Of a stretch of DNA of 64,000 nt, positions 51,501-62,439 are shown piece by piece; the stretch's first letter is position 1; the number at the start of each line of letters is the position of its first letter. The stretch comes from Epichloe hybrida (Eukaryota; Ascomycota; Sordariomycetes; Hypocreales; Clavicipitaceae). The notes beneath the pieces were generated by a model. The model ran no database searches, was not told where the DNA came from, and was given only the letters and a program-made list of their open reading frames with translations. A program made the translations under genes and the position numbers. The DNA is taken from NCBI GenBank assembly GCA_019022495.1, contig JAFEKR010000001.1, positions 2,666,001 through 2,730,000 on the forward strand. Reading direction: 5' to 3'.

Positions 51501-52644
51501 ATCCCTCAGGGCTCGGTTCTATCCTCGTTCCTATGCAATTACTTCTATGCAGATCTGGAAATGAAGCATTTGCAGTTTGTCTCTGGGCCAGACTGCCTCC
51601 TCATGAGGCTGATAGACGACTTCCTCCTCATCACCCTGGACGAGGAAAAGGCGGTCAAGTTCGTGGAGACGATGCACCGTGGCCTTCCTGAATATGGAGT
51701 CCAAGTGAGCCCCCACAAGACCGTAGTCAACTTCCCCATGTCTATACATGGTGAGCCTCTCCAAATGGCTGCTTCTGGTGCGTTTCCCTACTGCGGAACC
51801 TGCATCAATGATGCAACGCTAGAAATCACAAAGGATACTCAAATTGCTCAATCAACTGGTATGCCTCGCTCTCCTCTTTGCTGCCCATCTCGTATCATGT
51901 CAAACTAACGCAGCCAGCTATCGCCAACTCATTGACCGTCGAATTCAGCCGCTTGCCAGGCCAAAATTTCCAAAGAAAAATACTCAGTAAGTTGTGTCTT
52001 TGACGGGTCAGCCAGAACTCTCATCTTATCTCACTATGCCATTAGATGCCTTCAAGATTCAATCCCACCTCATGTTCTTCGATACTGCTCACAATACCAC
52101 GAGTACCGTCCTCGAGTCTTTGCGCCACGCGTTTTGTGAGACGGCTCGCAAGATGGTGGCATACGTGCGATGTTTGTCCAAGATGCGTCGGCCGAGGGCA
52201 GGCCTTATCATTCGTGAGTTTCCTATTCGTTTTGGATCCCACACCCCCCCCCCCCCAACAGCTATTCATCTTTCTTTCTGTCCTCTATGAAAACAAATAC
52301 AAAGAGAGACGTTGCCGTTTCGCAACTTGTCATCATGGTGTTCTGACCCGTTTATAGAGACAATGTGTAAAGTAGCAGATGTTGCGTACTCAATCTTGTC
52401 AAGCAGATCTAGACGCCTGAGATATCCCGATTACGTGTGTACGATTCGCAGGGGACAAGTTACGAGGTAAGTCGCCTGCGCATAGATTTGAGCGGCCATT
52501 TGGTGCGGTACATTCAGGCATGGCTAATACCCGTGCAGTGTAGCATATGCCGCGTTCTTGCAGGTGCTGAATAGGCACCAAGCCAATTATGGAGCGGTGA
52601 TGGAGTGGTTGAGGAAACAAAGCAAGACGCTTGCAGTCATGTAG
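48538..52644 (+). CDS. TERT: Telomerase reverse transcriptase
   Basis: Eight exons: 48,538-49,119; 49,184-49,487; 49,569-50,488; 50,541-51,858; 51,918-51,986; 52,046-52,213; 52,358-52,466; 52,539-52,644. This gives 1,191 residues, and every junction keeps the frame. The N-terminal domain (SYTSVLTLREYALLRLP, EQWLSFSQK, VDFVVWLLF) and RNA-binding segment (ILLVRSRIFYGKPALTAQG) precede motif T (FYVTE, about residue 651). Motifs 1/2 read LLPKGNKLRPIMNLRR. Motif A is KLDVQSAFD (Asp about 798), motif B' GIPQGS (about 922), motif C LIDDFLL (Asp-Asp about 961-962), and motif E FPYCGTCI. The C-terminal extension runs to WLRKQSKTLAVM. All three catalytic Asp are present, so it should be active in adding telomere repeats in the nucleus. 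The start is the first in-frame ATG; the ATG at 48,727 (MVGCLKRKR) fits related proteins equally well. The intron 3 boundaries lie in a variable linker and are less certain. Confidence 0.9.
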
Positions 52645-52817
52645 CATTCACAGTAAAGGAATAGTGTGAAGCTGGTACAGTTCTGCCAATGAGGGTGATT
52701 TGTCATGAAATAATGCCGTTCCGAGTCTATTATAACACTGTTCTGTGTTTGTCCGTAGTGCTTAAACATCCGTCTAGAGATTGATGGTGGGCAAGGAAAG
52801 AACTCATGTGTACCAGT
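52645..52817. other. Convergent 3' spacer
   Basis: 173 bp between the stop codons of TERT and the acyltransferase gene; the two 3' UTRs probably overlap. Confidence 0.5.
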
Positions 52818-54569
52818 CTACAACGCAACGCCAATTTCCCACCAATGCTTCCATGGATACACCTTTAGCCAATTGTCAGCATCCAACCGCCACCAGTGAT
52901 CACCTACAGGCCCGAAACCCAGAAATCGCAAAGGAGAGATGGGCACCGGCTCTATCAGCCAGAACCCCATGGAAGCCATATCGTTGACAAACAAGGCGGC
53001 TGTAAAATACAGCCACACCAAGCAAAAGGCAAGATTTCCGCATCGTCTCATCGCCCGCGGAAGCTTTGAGACATGGTTCCGCAGAGACAGGGCCAGTCGC
53101 TGCTGAACGGCAATGCCAAGACCCTGGAGCAAGAAGAACAGTAGGGGTCGCCACGGCTTCGTCTGCGGAATCGTGGTAAAACTACCCGCCGCGTGCATCA
53201 AGCCAGACTGGAGGAATGTAACGAATAGACCAAACGCGTCGGCTGCTTGGGTCCCCTTTTTGATGTATCCCGTCTTTAAGAGGTACGTAGACGGAGCTAG
53301 GAGCTCCAGCCGGAAAGTTTGATGCCACCATCCTCCCCACCACCCGGCGAGCCCACGATCAAGAACCTCGGAGAACTTTCCAAAGGTCGATGCGTGCTGC
53401 CAAAGGATGGCCCTGGATGGGAAGAAGTAGCTCAAGAAGTAGTACTGGACAACATCGCCTAGGGTGAAAACGGCTGTGATGGCGGCCCATACGGTGACCA
53501 GAGAGAACACTTCTCTGTAGAGGAGGAGCATCCAGGGTGGTTTGCTAGCAAGGCCAGGGGGCAAGTCGTACCCGTTGTCGGGGCCTAGGACGAAGAAGGG
53601 ATCTTTTATTATTTGAATGACGAGGGCGAGGAGGTCGAGAATGATGTAGGTGCATAGAACGTAAGCGAGACGGCTTCGGACGAGCTCGGTTTCTGTCATG
53701 GGACGGTTGTATCCGCTGGTGGTCTGGCGAGGAATGGAGCGGGTATCAACTTTGGCGTTCTGGTGGATGGTCTGGGGGATGACGGGGCGGGGGATGGAGG
53801 AGATGCTGTAGCTCCAGCCTTTCTTTTGAGTTAGCCACTGCTTAAGAAGAAGGGGAAGAAGGAAACCAAGAAAAAAACAAGCCATGTTACGAGCTTGGAA
53901 ATGGAGCGATGGTTTCAAAACACAGGACGTACCAGCACCTCGGAAACTCGACATCAAGTCCATGGCCCAACCTAGGCGCTCCGGGAACGATGCCTCTGCA
54001 GGAAACGTCTGCCACCTGTACTCGAAAACATGATCCGTCGTCGTCCCCGACGCGTGCGAGTCCTGTGGTGGTGTGCTTGAGTCCAACTTCCGGTGCCTGA
54101 GACCTTGATGCACCGAACTTGTGTGGCCGCTCGTGGTCACGACATTGTGTCCGCCCCCATCTTCGGATTCATCATCCTTGGCCTTGGCCTCGGCGGCCTT
54201 GGCGACTCGGATGACTCTCGCCGCCTCAAACTGCGGACGCTTCCAAATGAGGAGATTCATGGACAGAAGTATTCCCCAGGAGGCCATCAGGCCGGCTGCA
54301 TAAGCCCACGCATAGTTGGTGCTCGAGCACACGCGCAGGATGTGGACATTGAACAAGACGACGAAGCCCATGACGGCCCATCGCGTTTGGTACAGCCACG
54401 GCCGAGAAGCGTGCGGAATGGCGAGCCACAGCGTGGGGACGATGAAGGACCCCAGAATGCTGTACGGGAGGAGGAGAGGCTTCGCACTGCCGTTGTGCAG
54501 AGCGTCGAGGAAGGTGGCGCGATGTGCAGCGCGATGTGCAGCGCGCAGTGCATCGTCCAGCCGCGGCAT
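52818..54569 (-). CDS. Wax-synthase-like MBOAT acyltransferase
   Basis: Model: exons 54,569-53,933 and 53,818-52,818, giving 545 residues. Removing the 114-nt intron joins SSFRGAG to WSYSISS, restoring the RGxGW motif of the family. Left in, the intron stays open and adds 38 residues. About eight to nine membrane segments are visible. LQSGLMHAAGSF (C-terminal third) carries the conserved His of membrane-bound O-acyltransferases. The type is the fungal wax-synthase/Tri7-like group, which moves an acyl group (often acetyl) from acyl-CoA to an alcohol in lipid or secondary metabolite pathways; the substrate is unknown. The acceptor AAAAGAAAG is weak. The N-terminus contains a 12-bp repeat (RAAHRAAHRAT). 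It is divergent from a Zn2Cys6 regulator with a 265-bp shared promoter, suggesting control by it. Confidence 0.8.
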   Translation of the reverse strand: MPRLDDALRAAHRAAHRATFLDALHNGSAKPLLLPYSILGSFIVPTLWLAIPHASRPWLYQTRWAVMGFVVLFNVHILRVCSSTNYAWAYAAGLMASWGILLSMNLLIWKRPQFEAARVIRVAKAAEAKAKDDESEDGGGHNVVTTSGHTSSVHQGLRHRKLDSSTPPQDSHASGTTTDHVFEYRWQTFPAEASFPERLGWAMDLMSSFRGAGTSCVLKPSLHFQARNMACFFLGFLLPLLLKQWLTQKKGWSYSISSIPRPVIPQTIHQNAKVDTRSIPRQTTSGYNRPMTETELVRSRLAYVLCTYIILDLLALVIQIIKDPFFVLGPDNGYDLPPGLASKPPWMLLLYREVFSLVTVWAAITAVFTLGDVVQYYFLSYFFPSRAILWQHASTFGKFSEVLDRGLAGWWGGWWHQTFRLELLAPSTYLLKTGYIKKGTQAADAFGLFVTFLQSGLMHAAGSFTTIPQTKPWRPLLFFLLQGLGIAVQQRLALSLRNHVSKLPRAMRRCGNLAFCLVWLYFTAALFVNDMASMGFWLIEPVPISPLRFLGFGPVGDHWWRLDADNWLKVYPWKHWWEIGVAL

Positions 54570-54834
54570 CGTGGAATCTTGAGCATGAGGTTTGCAGGCG
54601 CAGAAAAGGGCGCGGGTAACTCATAAAAAAGGGCGCGGATAATTATAAAAAGTTCCCCCACCTGTTGGACGGAGGCGTTTCGACTTGAAGAAATCGCTGC
54701 GCGGGACACGATGGTGTTGCACGAAAAAAAGAGGCGCAGCTGACTGGCCAATATTATTTAATTCGTGCGTACATTAATTATCCCCGCTCTGGTCCGCCAT
54801 TTCCTTGATCACAATCACCCATGCACCAATAATC
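54570..54834. promoter_or_regulatory. Bidirectional promoter: acyltransferase / Zn2Cys6 regulator
   Basis: 265 bp between two divergent start codons. A TATAAAA lies at 54,644-54,650 and a CCAAT at 54,748-54,752 (plus strand). GGGCGCGG occurs twice (about 54,608 and 54,631). Function is inferred from position. Confidence 0.5.
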
Positions 54835-56448
54835 ATGGTGTCGTGTGTAATACAAAAGGCAGGCAATTTGCCGAAACGCCGCGCCTGTGATGAGTGCCGT
54901 AAGTTCCGTGCCTCCTCTTGTTTTTTTTTGCTGCTCTCATCTCCGTGATTATCAAACAAGAAGCATCGGATGCCTCGGCGACATATCCCTGAGACTTTTG
55001 TATACTCATGCCACGCAGGAACCAGAAAATTAGCATGTACAAAGGACCCAGGCGGTTGTGAGAGATGCAGCCGAGAAGGTATCACATGCGTGTACTCGCC
55101 CCAAAAGCCCATGGGACGCCCCCGAAAGCGCCGTGCCGCCGACGATGCCGACGATGCCGACGATGCCGACCGTGCCGACCATGCCGACCATGTTGTTGTT
55201 GTTGTCGACGATCATGCCCGGACAGATGCTTCGCGACCACCAGTAGTGACTCAGAGTAGATCAACGGGCTCTTTCTCTTCCGGCAATGAGTCGTCCTTCG
55301 CCCATGACTTCGACTTCTTACCACGGCTTGGCGACGGCGCCAATGCAAACTACCTGGATTTGCTGCCAAATAACTTTGAAGACATCGACAGCACCCCACT
55401 ATACTCGCTTCCACAACCTTCATATCACCACCATGTTTTTGGGCCCTGCAATGACAGTCTCGGAGGCTCCTCCTTCCCGTTGGACGTGACTGGCACAGAC
55501 ACTGGCACAATGATTCTCCAGAGCATAGACTTCAACGAGTCGGAGCTCAGATCTTCATCAATGTCCAGGGATGTCGACCACTTCTGGCAACAACGTGTGT
55601 CAGACCAGGCCCTGCCGCCAGAGGAGACTCCCCCTTCCATGTCAAGTGGCATCTCTAGCACAGGCGAGCCCCCTGAGCCCCCGACATCTCAAACTACGCA
55701 TAATAAGCTGCCATCTCTCCCGAGTGCCGTCTGCGGATGCCTCTCATCCTTATACCTGGCTCTCGAGTCGCTGAACCATCTACCTCCTGACATCCCCTCC
55801 GCGATGAGGGTAACACGAAGTGCCACCAAAGTTGCCCAAGACGTCCTTGATTGCCATCGCTGTTCCAACTGTTTCTTCCGAGACCCCCCACAGCCACCTC
55901 CCGTGCAGGCCCTCCAAAACATGATGTGCCTTGGCGCACTGGTCCCGTCTGCATGCAATGCCTACGCCACCATCCTTGAGATGATTGACTCAGAGACCGA
56001 GGCCGCCAAAAAGAACAACCGGCACATCTTCTTCTCGTCCAAGGACGTCGGACGGCTGTGGGAACTCGTAACTGATGAAGGGGAGGGTGGGGGGTCGTGC
56101 TCTGCACTCGAAGCCAACGACAATAAAGCCCTTGACCCAGATGTGTGGCGAACGACGGTCCGGTCCATTCTCCAACTAGACGTGTACGGGCTGGGTGGCA
56201 GGACGGGCGAGTCAATCATGGGGAGGCATTCACAACGGGGGTTGAAAGACGTCATCAACCACTTGGGCCGGACAGCTCGAGTGCGGCACGAAATGATGGA
56301 TGAGCTTGTGGCTGCGGGGAAAATGCCCAAGAAGAAGCAATCCAAGTACCTGCTGCATCATCATGCGTCGATTCCACCAGAACAGAGAAACTGCACCCGG
56401 CTCGTCGAGTCTGCGCGCCTGGCGTTGGACAGCCTCATTATTCAGTAA
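54835..56448 (+). CDS. Zn2Cys6 transcription factor (C6 cluster type)
   Basis: Model: exon 54,835-54,898, a 120-nt intron (GTAAGT to CACGCAG), and exon 55,019-56,448, giving 497 residues. The intron splits the zinc cluster. Joined, it reads ACDECRTRKLAC, then TKDPGGCERCSREGITC, which is C-x2-C-x6-C-x6-C-x2-C-x6-C, followed by a basic stretch GRPRKRR. The frame without the first exon would lack half the cluster. An Asp-Ala repeat (about residues 60-80), coded by a GACGATGCC minisatellite, follows. The C-terminal 230 residues (CGCLSSLYLALESLNHLPP, then DCHRCSNCF, FFSSKDVGRLWELVTDEG) resemble the regulatory part of AflR-like cluster activators. Divergent from an acyltransferase and next to FAD-oxidase and P450 relics, so a local pathway activator is plausible. 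Targets are unknown. Confidence 0.85.
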
Positions 56449-56597
56449 TCAGAGGGGTAGGGCATGCTCTGCCATGGTTTTATTATTATTATCAAGACAC
56501 ACTGTCTTTACATTGAACACAGAGGAGGAAAAAAAAAAAATTCAAGAAAAATTGGCAGCTGTTGTGTACTAGTATCACTGGTGTGGGATAATAAAAC

Positions 56598-57199
56598 CAC
56601 ATCGACCATCTTCATAAGCACAGAACTACGTGCAGCATTTGCCACGTAAAAGTATCTATTGTGACGTGTCTCTGGTCGAGGAGCCAGTGGGATTGTTTCG
56701 CAAGACGTGGTGGGATACGACCATATCGGCGGTACGCCCAGAACAGCTCTTGGGTGAAATCACGCGTCTCTACGAGGAATACGTCTCGAAAATCGTCCAA
56801 CAAGCTGGAAACAGGACATTCACCCCTTTCTTCGTCCTGCAACCCATCACGGACAACATGATAGCGCACATGCAGAAGGATGGGGGCAATGCCCTCGGGC
56901 TGAACCCCGAGTACGGGCCGCTCATCATGGTCCAGCTCTCGTCGAGCTGGACTGATGCCGCGCTGGACACGCTCATCGAGTCTTCGTCCAAGGAGTTCAT
57001 CGACAAGGTGGAGAGCATGGCCTGGGATCGCCATCTTCTTCGCAGTTTCGTGTACATGAACTATGCTGGCAAATCGCAGGATGTACTGAGACGCTATGGC
57101 CAGAAGAACTACCAGCGACTGAAGGTGATCGCGGAGAAGTGGGATCCGCAGAGGTTGCTGCAGAAGCTGTGGAGAGGGTACTTCCAGGTGGGCACATAG
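56598..57199 (+). pseudogene. 5'-truncated FAD-dependent (BBE-type) oxidoreductase relic
   Basis: An open frame to 57,199 codes for about 190 residues that match only the C-terminal third of fungal berberine-bridge-type FAD oxidases: FRKTWWDTTISAVRPEQ, DGGNALGLNPEYGPLIMVQL, and the typical end FVYMNYAGKSQDVL...YGQKNYQRLKVIAEKWDP...FQ. The N-terminal FAD-binding domain with its flavin-linking residues is missing. Only 150 bp separate this from the preceding regulator gene. The first 30 codons are in a doubtful frame (a stop interrupts an upstream segment reading FISTELRAAFAT). It starts without a convincing ATG. It is most likely a deletion remnant; an intact enzyme is ruled out by the missing domain. 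Confidence 0.65.
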
Positions 57200-57363
57200 T
57201 AAATCTCCAACTTTGTTGGAGCCGAGATTTGCTGTAACCCCCTTCCAGCTGCATTAACTGCAGGTGCTTTGTATAGAGTGTGCCTGGAGAAAAAAAAAAA
57301 AAAAAAAAAAAAAAAACCGGAGCCCAGGTGTTTGATGGAGATTACATTGCTCTGCCAATCTAT

Positions 57364-59437
57364 TCAAGATGGCGGATTCTTGGCCCCCCCCTTGGTGACC
57401 TTCCCTTCCTTGTCGTTCCCGTCTTCGTCGAAGAGCATTTCCTGCGCTATTACACAAGAAAAATGTTAGCATTGCTGCATGTATTTATTTTCTTTAATCA
57501 TAGAGCCCAAGTTAAGCCCTTGTTATCGTCCCGAGAGACCTTGGTACTTACCGCTCCATAGCTCAGAGTACACTCCCGCGCGATCGATCAACTCCCTGTG
57601 CGTTCCCATCTCAGCCACTCTCCCATCCTTCAACACAATAATCATGTCCGAGTCGAAAATGGTCCGCAGACGATGAGCGACGAAGACGCTAGTGCGACCC
57701 TTTTCCCTCAGGATCCCGTTGATGTTTGTCATCAGCGCCTGTTCAGTGTGCGTGTCCAAAGCACTCGTTGCCTCGTCAAAGAAGAGCAGAGGAGGGTCTT
57801 TGAGAAGCAGCCTGCTCACAGCCAGACGCTGCTTCTCGCCACCAGAGATCATCATGCCCCGTTCGCCGACCTTGGTGCTGTATCCGTCGGGCAACTTTTC
57901 AATGGTGTCGTGCATGCGAGCCCGCTTGGCCGCGGCGACGACGTCCTCGTGCGAGGCGTCGATGCGACCGTAGCGAATATTATGCTCCACCGTGTCGTTG
58001 AAAAGCGGTGTATCTTGGGGCACGACGCCAATTGCCTTTCGGAGAGAGTCCACGGTGACGTCGCGAATGTCTTGGTCGTCTATCAAGATGCGGCCACCTT
58101 GCACGTCGTATGAACGGAAGAGAAGCCGCAGTAGTGTCGACTTACCACACCCGCTGGGCCCAACAATGGCTACCTTCTTGCCAGCGGGGATGGTGACGGA
58201 CAAGTCTTTCAAGATGGGTCGATCGGGGTGGTATCCGAAGCGGACATTCTCGAATCTGATTTCGCCTCCGCGAGCAAGCGCGAGCGGTTTGGCATCAGCC
58301 TTGTCCTTGATGCTGACATTGACCTTTTGCAGATTGAAGAGGGTTTCCATGTCCAGGAGCGACTGGCGCAGCTCTCGGTACACGGAGCCCAGAAAGTTGA
58401 GGGGCACGGAAAGCTGGAAGACGAGCTGATTCACCATGACGAGGTCGCCCACGGTCAGGGCACCCGTTGCCACGCCATCCGCCGCAAAGTACATCATGGC
58501 CGTCAAGGCCGAGGAGAAGATGATGTTCTGCCCGCTGTTCAGGAAAGCCAACGACGTCGCCACCTTGATGGAGCTCTTCTCGTACTCCCCCAGCGCCTTG
58601 TCGTACCGCGCCACTTCGAATTTCTCGTTGTTGAAGTGCTTGACCGCCTCGTAGTTGATGAGTGAGTCGACGGCTACCGTAGAGGCCTTGTTATCGGCGG
58701 CATTGGCCTGCCTGCGAAACTTTGTTCTCCATGCCGTCGTCCAGATCGTAAACGCCGTGTATCCAACCATGGTCAGGGCCGTGATGGCGGCGAACTTGGC
58801 GCCGTACTGCCACGTCAGAATGCCACACACCAAGCTGATCTCCAAGGCCGTCGGGATAATGTGAAAAACCATGCTTGTCAGCAAAAAGCTGATGCCCTTG
58901 GTACCCCTATCGATGGCTCTGGTCAACCCTCCCGTCTGCTTCGACAGGTGGAAGTTCAGATCGAGACGCAGCAAGTGATCGAACACGTTGCGCGCCACAC
59001 CGCGAATGGCCTTTTGCGCAACCGACGCAAACACGGCGTTCCGGAGTTCCTGGAAAACCGTGGCGCCTACCCTGGCTGCGCCGTACGCGACAATCATGCT
59101 TCCTGCCACGGCGGCAGCTGTGCCGCCCACAGCCGCGAAGTCAATGTTCATCGAGTCCACTATGCTTTTGAAGTAGAACGGGACTTGGACGTTGAGCAGC
59201 TTGGCTCCCATCAGCAGCGATACCGCCACGCCTACGCGCACTTTGGTGCCGAAGCCATCTTTGGGCCAAAGGTAGCGCGACATTTCGCGAATAATGGCCC
59301 AGTCGGCTTTGCGCTGCTCCGCGGCCGACTTATCGACCGAGGCAAGCGGGTCGTTGTTCTTCTTCGGTGCGCCCGGCCCAGAAGGCGCTGTTTTGGGCAG
59401 AATCGCCGAGAGCTTCACGGCATCGGTAGCAGTCTTC

Positions 59438-59472
<35 letters not shown>

Positions 59473-59619
59473 GGGTTCGCGACGAGATGAGACCGATGTT
59501 CGGAAGGGTCGTGACGAGGCAATTGGTAGACGAGGAAGCCAAGCCGGACGGCTGCGAGGTTGGCGGAAGCTGCATCGCGGGCAAAGAAGCGATGAGCGAG
59601 GTGATAATCGTGGTATCAT
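57364..59619 (-). CDS. ATM1: Mitochondrial ABC transporter Atm1 (Fe-S cluster export)
   Basis: Model: exons 59,619-57,552 and 57,446-57,364 with a 105-nt intron, giving 716 residues. The second exon replaces a frame-end artefact with [10 protein letters not shown], the usual C-terminus. The start [10 protein letters not shown] begins an Arg/Ser-rich, acid-free presequence typical of mitochondrial import; the frame is open further upstream, but that part is UTR-like. A run of 13 Pro (about 49-61), coded by a GGC repeat, follows. Then come a six-helix membrane domain (about 120-430) and one nucleotide-binding domain: Walker [10 protein letters not shown] (487-495), signature ISGGEKQ (about 591), Walker B LLFFDE (about 611) and H-loop VAHRL. 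It is an inner-membrane half transporter that works as a dimer. It exports a glutathione-linked sulfur compound for cytosolic Fe-S assembly (family knowledge). Confidence 0.92.
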
Positions 59620-59812
59620 GGCTGCTTCACCTCGATGTGAGCATGTTGAGGTTGGTCGGGGTCTTCTTACGGCTGGTTGGTTGGTCACTGTGGACCACAA
59701 GTAGCGGAGGCAAAGATGGGAGCGAGAATGGACGAGTGAAGGAAAACAGAAAGGCGATGGCAAGACAAGACAAAATGGTGTGCTAAAGAAGAGAAAGGGA
59801 TTGAGTTGTTTC

Positions 59813-59854
59813 CCCCCCCCCCCCCCGGCCCTGCCCTGCCCTGCCCTGCCCTGT
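59813..59854. repeat. Poly-C and CCCTG repeat upstream of ATM1
   Basis: A run of 14 C followed by about five CCCTG units, roughly 200 bp upstream of the ATM1 start; possibly in its 5' UTR or promoter. Confidence 0.8.
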
Positions 59855-60040
59855 GATGAGGCCCGCAAAGTGGTGAGCCAAAATTCGCAGCCAATGGCGT
59901 CAGCGTTCCAGCCCATGGCCACCAACCCAATTTTTATTTCTTCATAAACAAAAACTGACAAACGCTATGCATCTCCCACGCATTTGTACGTGCTGTCCAC
60001 ACAGCCTTGTCCCGCAATAACGGCTCATCTCTCTTTCATC

Positions 60041-61877
60041 TCACCCTTTCTTCGAAGCTGGTTGTGAAGTGACGTCTCTCCTCCTAATCCACACCTTGAC
60101 CGGTTTGGTGGGATGTCTTGTAGCGGCCCGCTTACACGTACCTGGCTCCTCCCAACTCACTCCCTCGGGAGGAATCATATCATAAAACGATATAATGAAC
60201 GACGCGTACAGGAGCATCTCACGGATGGCAAACGCGCGACCTTTGCACATGCTTGGGCCGCCACCTGCAATCAATTGAGTTAGGAAGAAAAAAAAAAAAA
60301 TTAGAGCACCCGTCGTTGGTTAAACGAGGAAACACAAAAGACTTACCGTAGGGTCGTAGCGTTCCCACGTCCACAGTTTGCACGTGGCGACCATTCTCGT
60401 CTTTTGTCTCCTTCAAGAACCTATCATGTTGCCACGCCTTCGGATTCGGGAAGTAATCAGCATCGAGCTGGTGCAGCTCGTGTGCCTTGTGCGCCAGATC
60501 CCCCTTGTGCAGAAAATATGCCTCTGAATTCTTCCCTCTTCGCTCCAGTGTGACGTCCTCGGTCAGCCATTCGACGGTTCACACGCCAGTGTAGACGCGA
60601 AGTGTCTCGAGATACGCGGCCTTTAGGTGCGGGCAATGGTTAATCAACCCGTCCAGGTCGAGGCTTTCCAGTTCCGGTGCTATCCAGACGGCGGATCCGA
60701 ATTCGTTTCCGGGCTGTGAGACCTTGAAAAAGGGGGCAATCTCCTCGCGAACCATTTCCAGCAGGACAGGGTCTCTGTACAGCTCGAAGACCAGCCAGAA
60801 TATCAGGGCGTTAGAATTGGCATTCATTGCCCACGAGAGCCCGACATCGCAAGACGCTCGAGCCTCCAGAGGCAGGCCGCGAGCGCGGAACAACTCAATG
60901 CGAGACTTGACAAAGGTGCTGACGTTGTCCAGATTCTGCCATTTCGCACCGGGATCCTCGTCTCGGAGGTACCTGTCCATGGCGGCTTCAAATTCAAGTG
61001 TGCGGGCCAACATCCTGCGCCGCGCCGTTTTCGCCCGTTGGAGTCTCGGCCAGGGAATCCACGCCGGCACGTTGGCGGCCATCAAAAGGATGCCGTCGTC
61101 GAGCATCCACAGCAGTTCCCAGAAATCCGGAAAATTCTCGACAAAGTCGGTGCCGAAAAGAGCAGGGTTCGCGGTGGCGGCGACGAAATGGCGCGTCAGC
61201 GACATCAAATCAGCCTCTGCAAAGGTCTCGCCTTTGCTGTTCCGCACCACATCAACATCCGATGATCTCTCCCAGTCCGTCTGGTCTGCCGTCGAGGAGC
61301 TGAACGTGACGAATTCGGCGATGCGAGTCTTGACCTGGTCAACCATGGCATCGACCAGGTTGCTCAGGCCAGGCTCAGAAAGCATGTGCTTGAACAGATC
61401 GGGTGTCTCGTGGGCCAACTTGGTATATGTAGTTTGATCTTGCTTGCGAAGGCCAAAGCTGGCCGTGAGCATGCGGATAGCGATCCACCCCTGTTCATGA
61501 GAAGTACGTGGTCGATTCATGAGGGCGCTCGATAAGGCGGGGTCATGGATGATGTGGTGCTTCTTGCCCATCATCATGAGAGAGAATATGCCCTCGGGAT
61601 ATCGTTCTCGGAGGCCGGCCAGGAACCCATCCTTGTTCAGCAAGAATTGGGGGCCATGACCCAGGAATGGAAGCCAGTAGCCTGGCACAGATGGCAGGCC
61701 TGCCTTGGCAGCTGCGTGTTGTGAGGGTGGTGCACTGAAGAGCGCCATGGTTGATATCAAGACCACTGCAAGCGCTATCAACAAGGCTGCAGCTACTGGG
61801 TTTTGTGACGCGCGACCGAGCATCATGGCATGCATGTTGCCACTCGCCGCGGCCTCGCGAGGAGGAGGATCCATCAT
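60041..61877 (-). pseudogene. Cytochrome P450 (CYP7/CYP8-like) with one in-frame stop
   Basis: Exons 61,877-60,347 and 60,264-60,041 (82-nt intron) form one frame broken by a single TGA at 60,579-60,581. N-terminal membrane anchor (AAALLIALAVVLIS), proline hinge LPSVPGYWLPFLGHG, an I-helix with AMNANSNA in place of the usual AGxDT (as in CYP7/CYP8 enzymes), ExxR motif ETLR, then the stop. Beyond it the frame is intact: PNPKAWQHDRFL and heme loop YGGGPSMCKGR with the Cys ligand. One transition (TGG or CGA to TGA) explains the stop. No intron of workable size removes it without deleting conserved residues. As written, the protein would lack the heme Cys and be inactive. Sequencing error or readthrough are the alternatives. 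Substrate unknown. An earlier ATG exists at 62,018. Confidence 0.75.
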
Positions 61878-62018
61878 CAAGGAACAGCGGTTTTTGAGGC
61901 AGACGATGGCTGTGAAATGTTCCTCGTTGTTTTGCGATGGAAATTCCATCGATGATGCACTACTCTTGACGCTGGAAAGAAAAGGATTTTTCGAGACGGT
62001 CCAGGTTTTTTCATCCAT

Positions 62019-62439
62019 GGATGCCACCTCTGGTCATTGGCCCTTGGCCTACGAGTTATGCTTTGATGATCGATCATCATTGGTGCACAATCGCACCAAA
62101 GGGGGGCCCCGCCTACACCCGCCCGGGCTCAGGGTTCCGATCTTTGGCTAACAAACCAACAAACCAACAAACCAACAAATATCCAGGCTGCCACCTGGCT
62201 GACCACGCAGCAATCATCATCTCCAGTCGTCAATAATCATCTTACATGATGGTCAAATTACGCATGACAAAGCGGCCATGTAACAAGAGTACCTGATCTT
62301 CGTCGCACAGGATCAAGCGCTATGCTGACCTTGTTTTTTCTTTGGTCTATTGCGATGTAGCCTGTTATCAGGTCGCATCCAGCTCTAGGACATCGAGTAC
62401 TTCTATGCTAGTTCGTAAAGACACCGTGCTCACTTTTGT
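62019..62439. other. Spacer between P450 and kinase
   Basis: 420 bp with a short ACAAACCA repeat (about 62,148-62,178). No gene seen. It contains the P450 promoter and the kinase 3' end. Confidence 0.5.

Noticed and set aside
59620..59961. 114-residue N-terminal extension of Atm1
   Set aside because: It does not begin with a family-like start, includes the poly-C/CCCTG repeat, and would bury the mitochondrial presequence that starts at 59,619.
60560..60620. A 39-nt intron removing the P450 stop
   Set aside because: It would be shorter than any other intron here and would delete conserved residues next to the ExxR motif.
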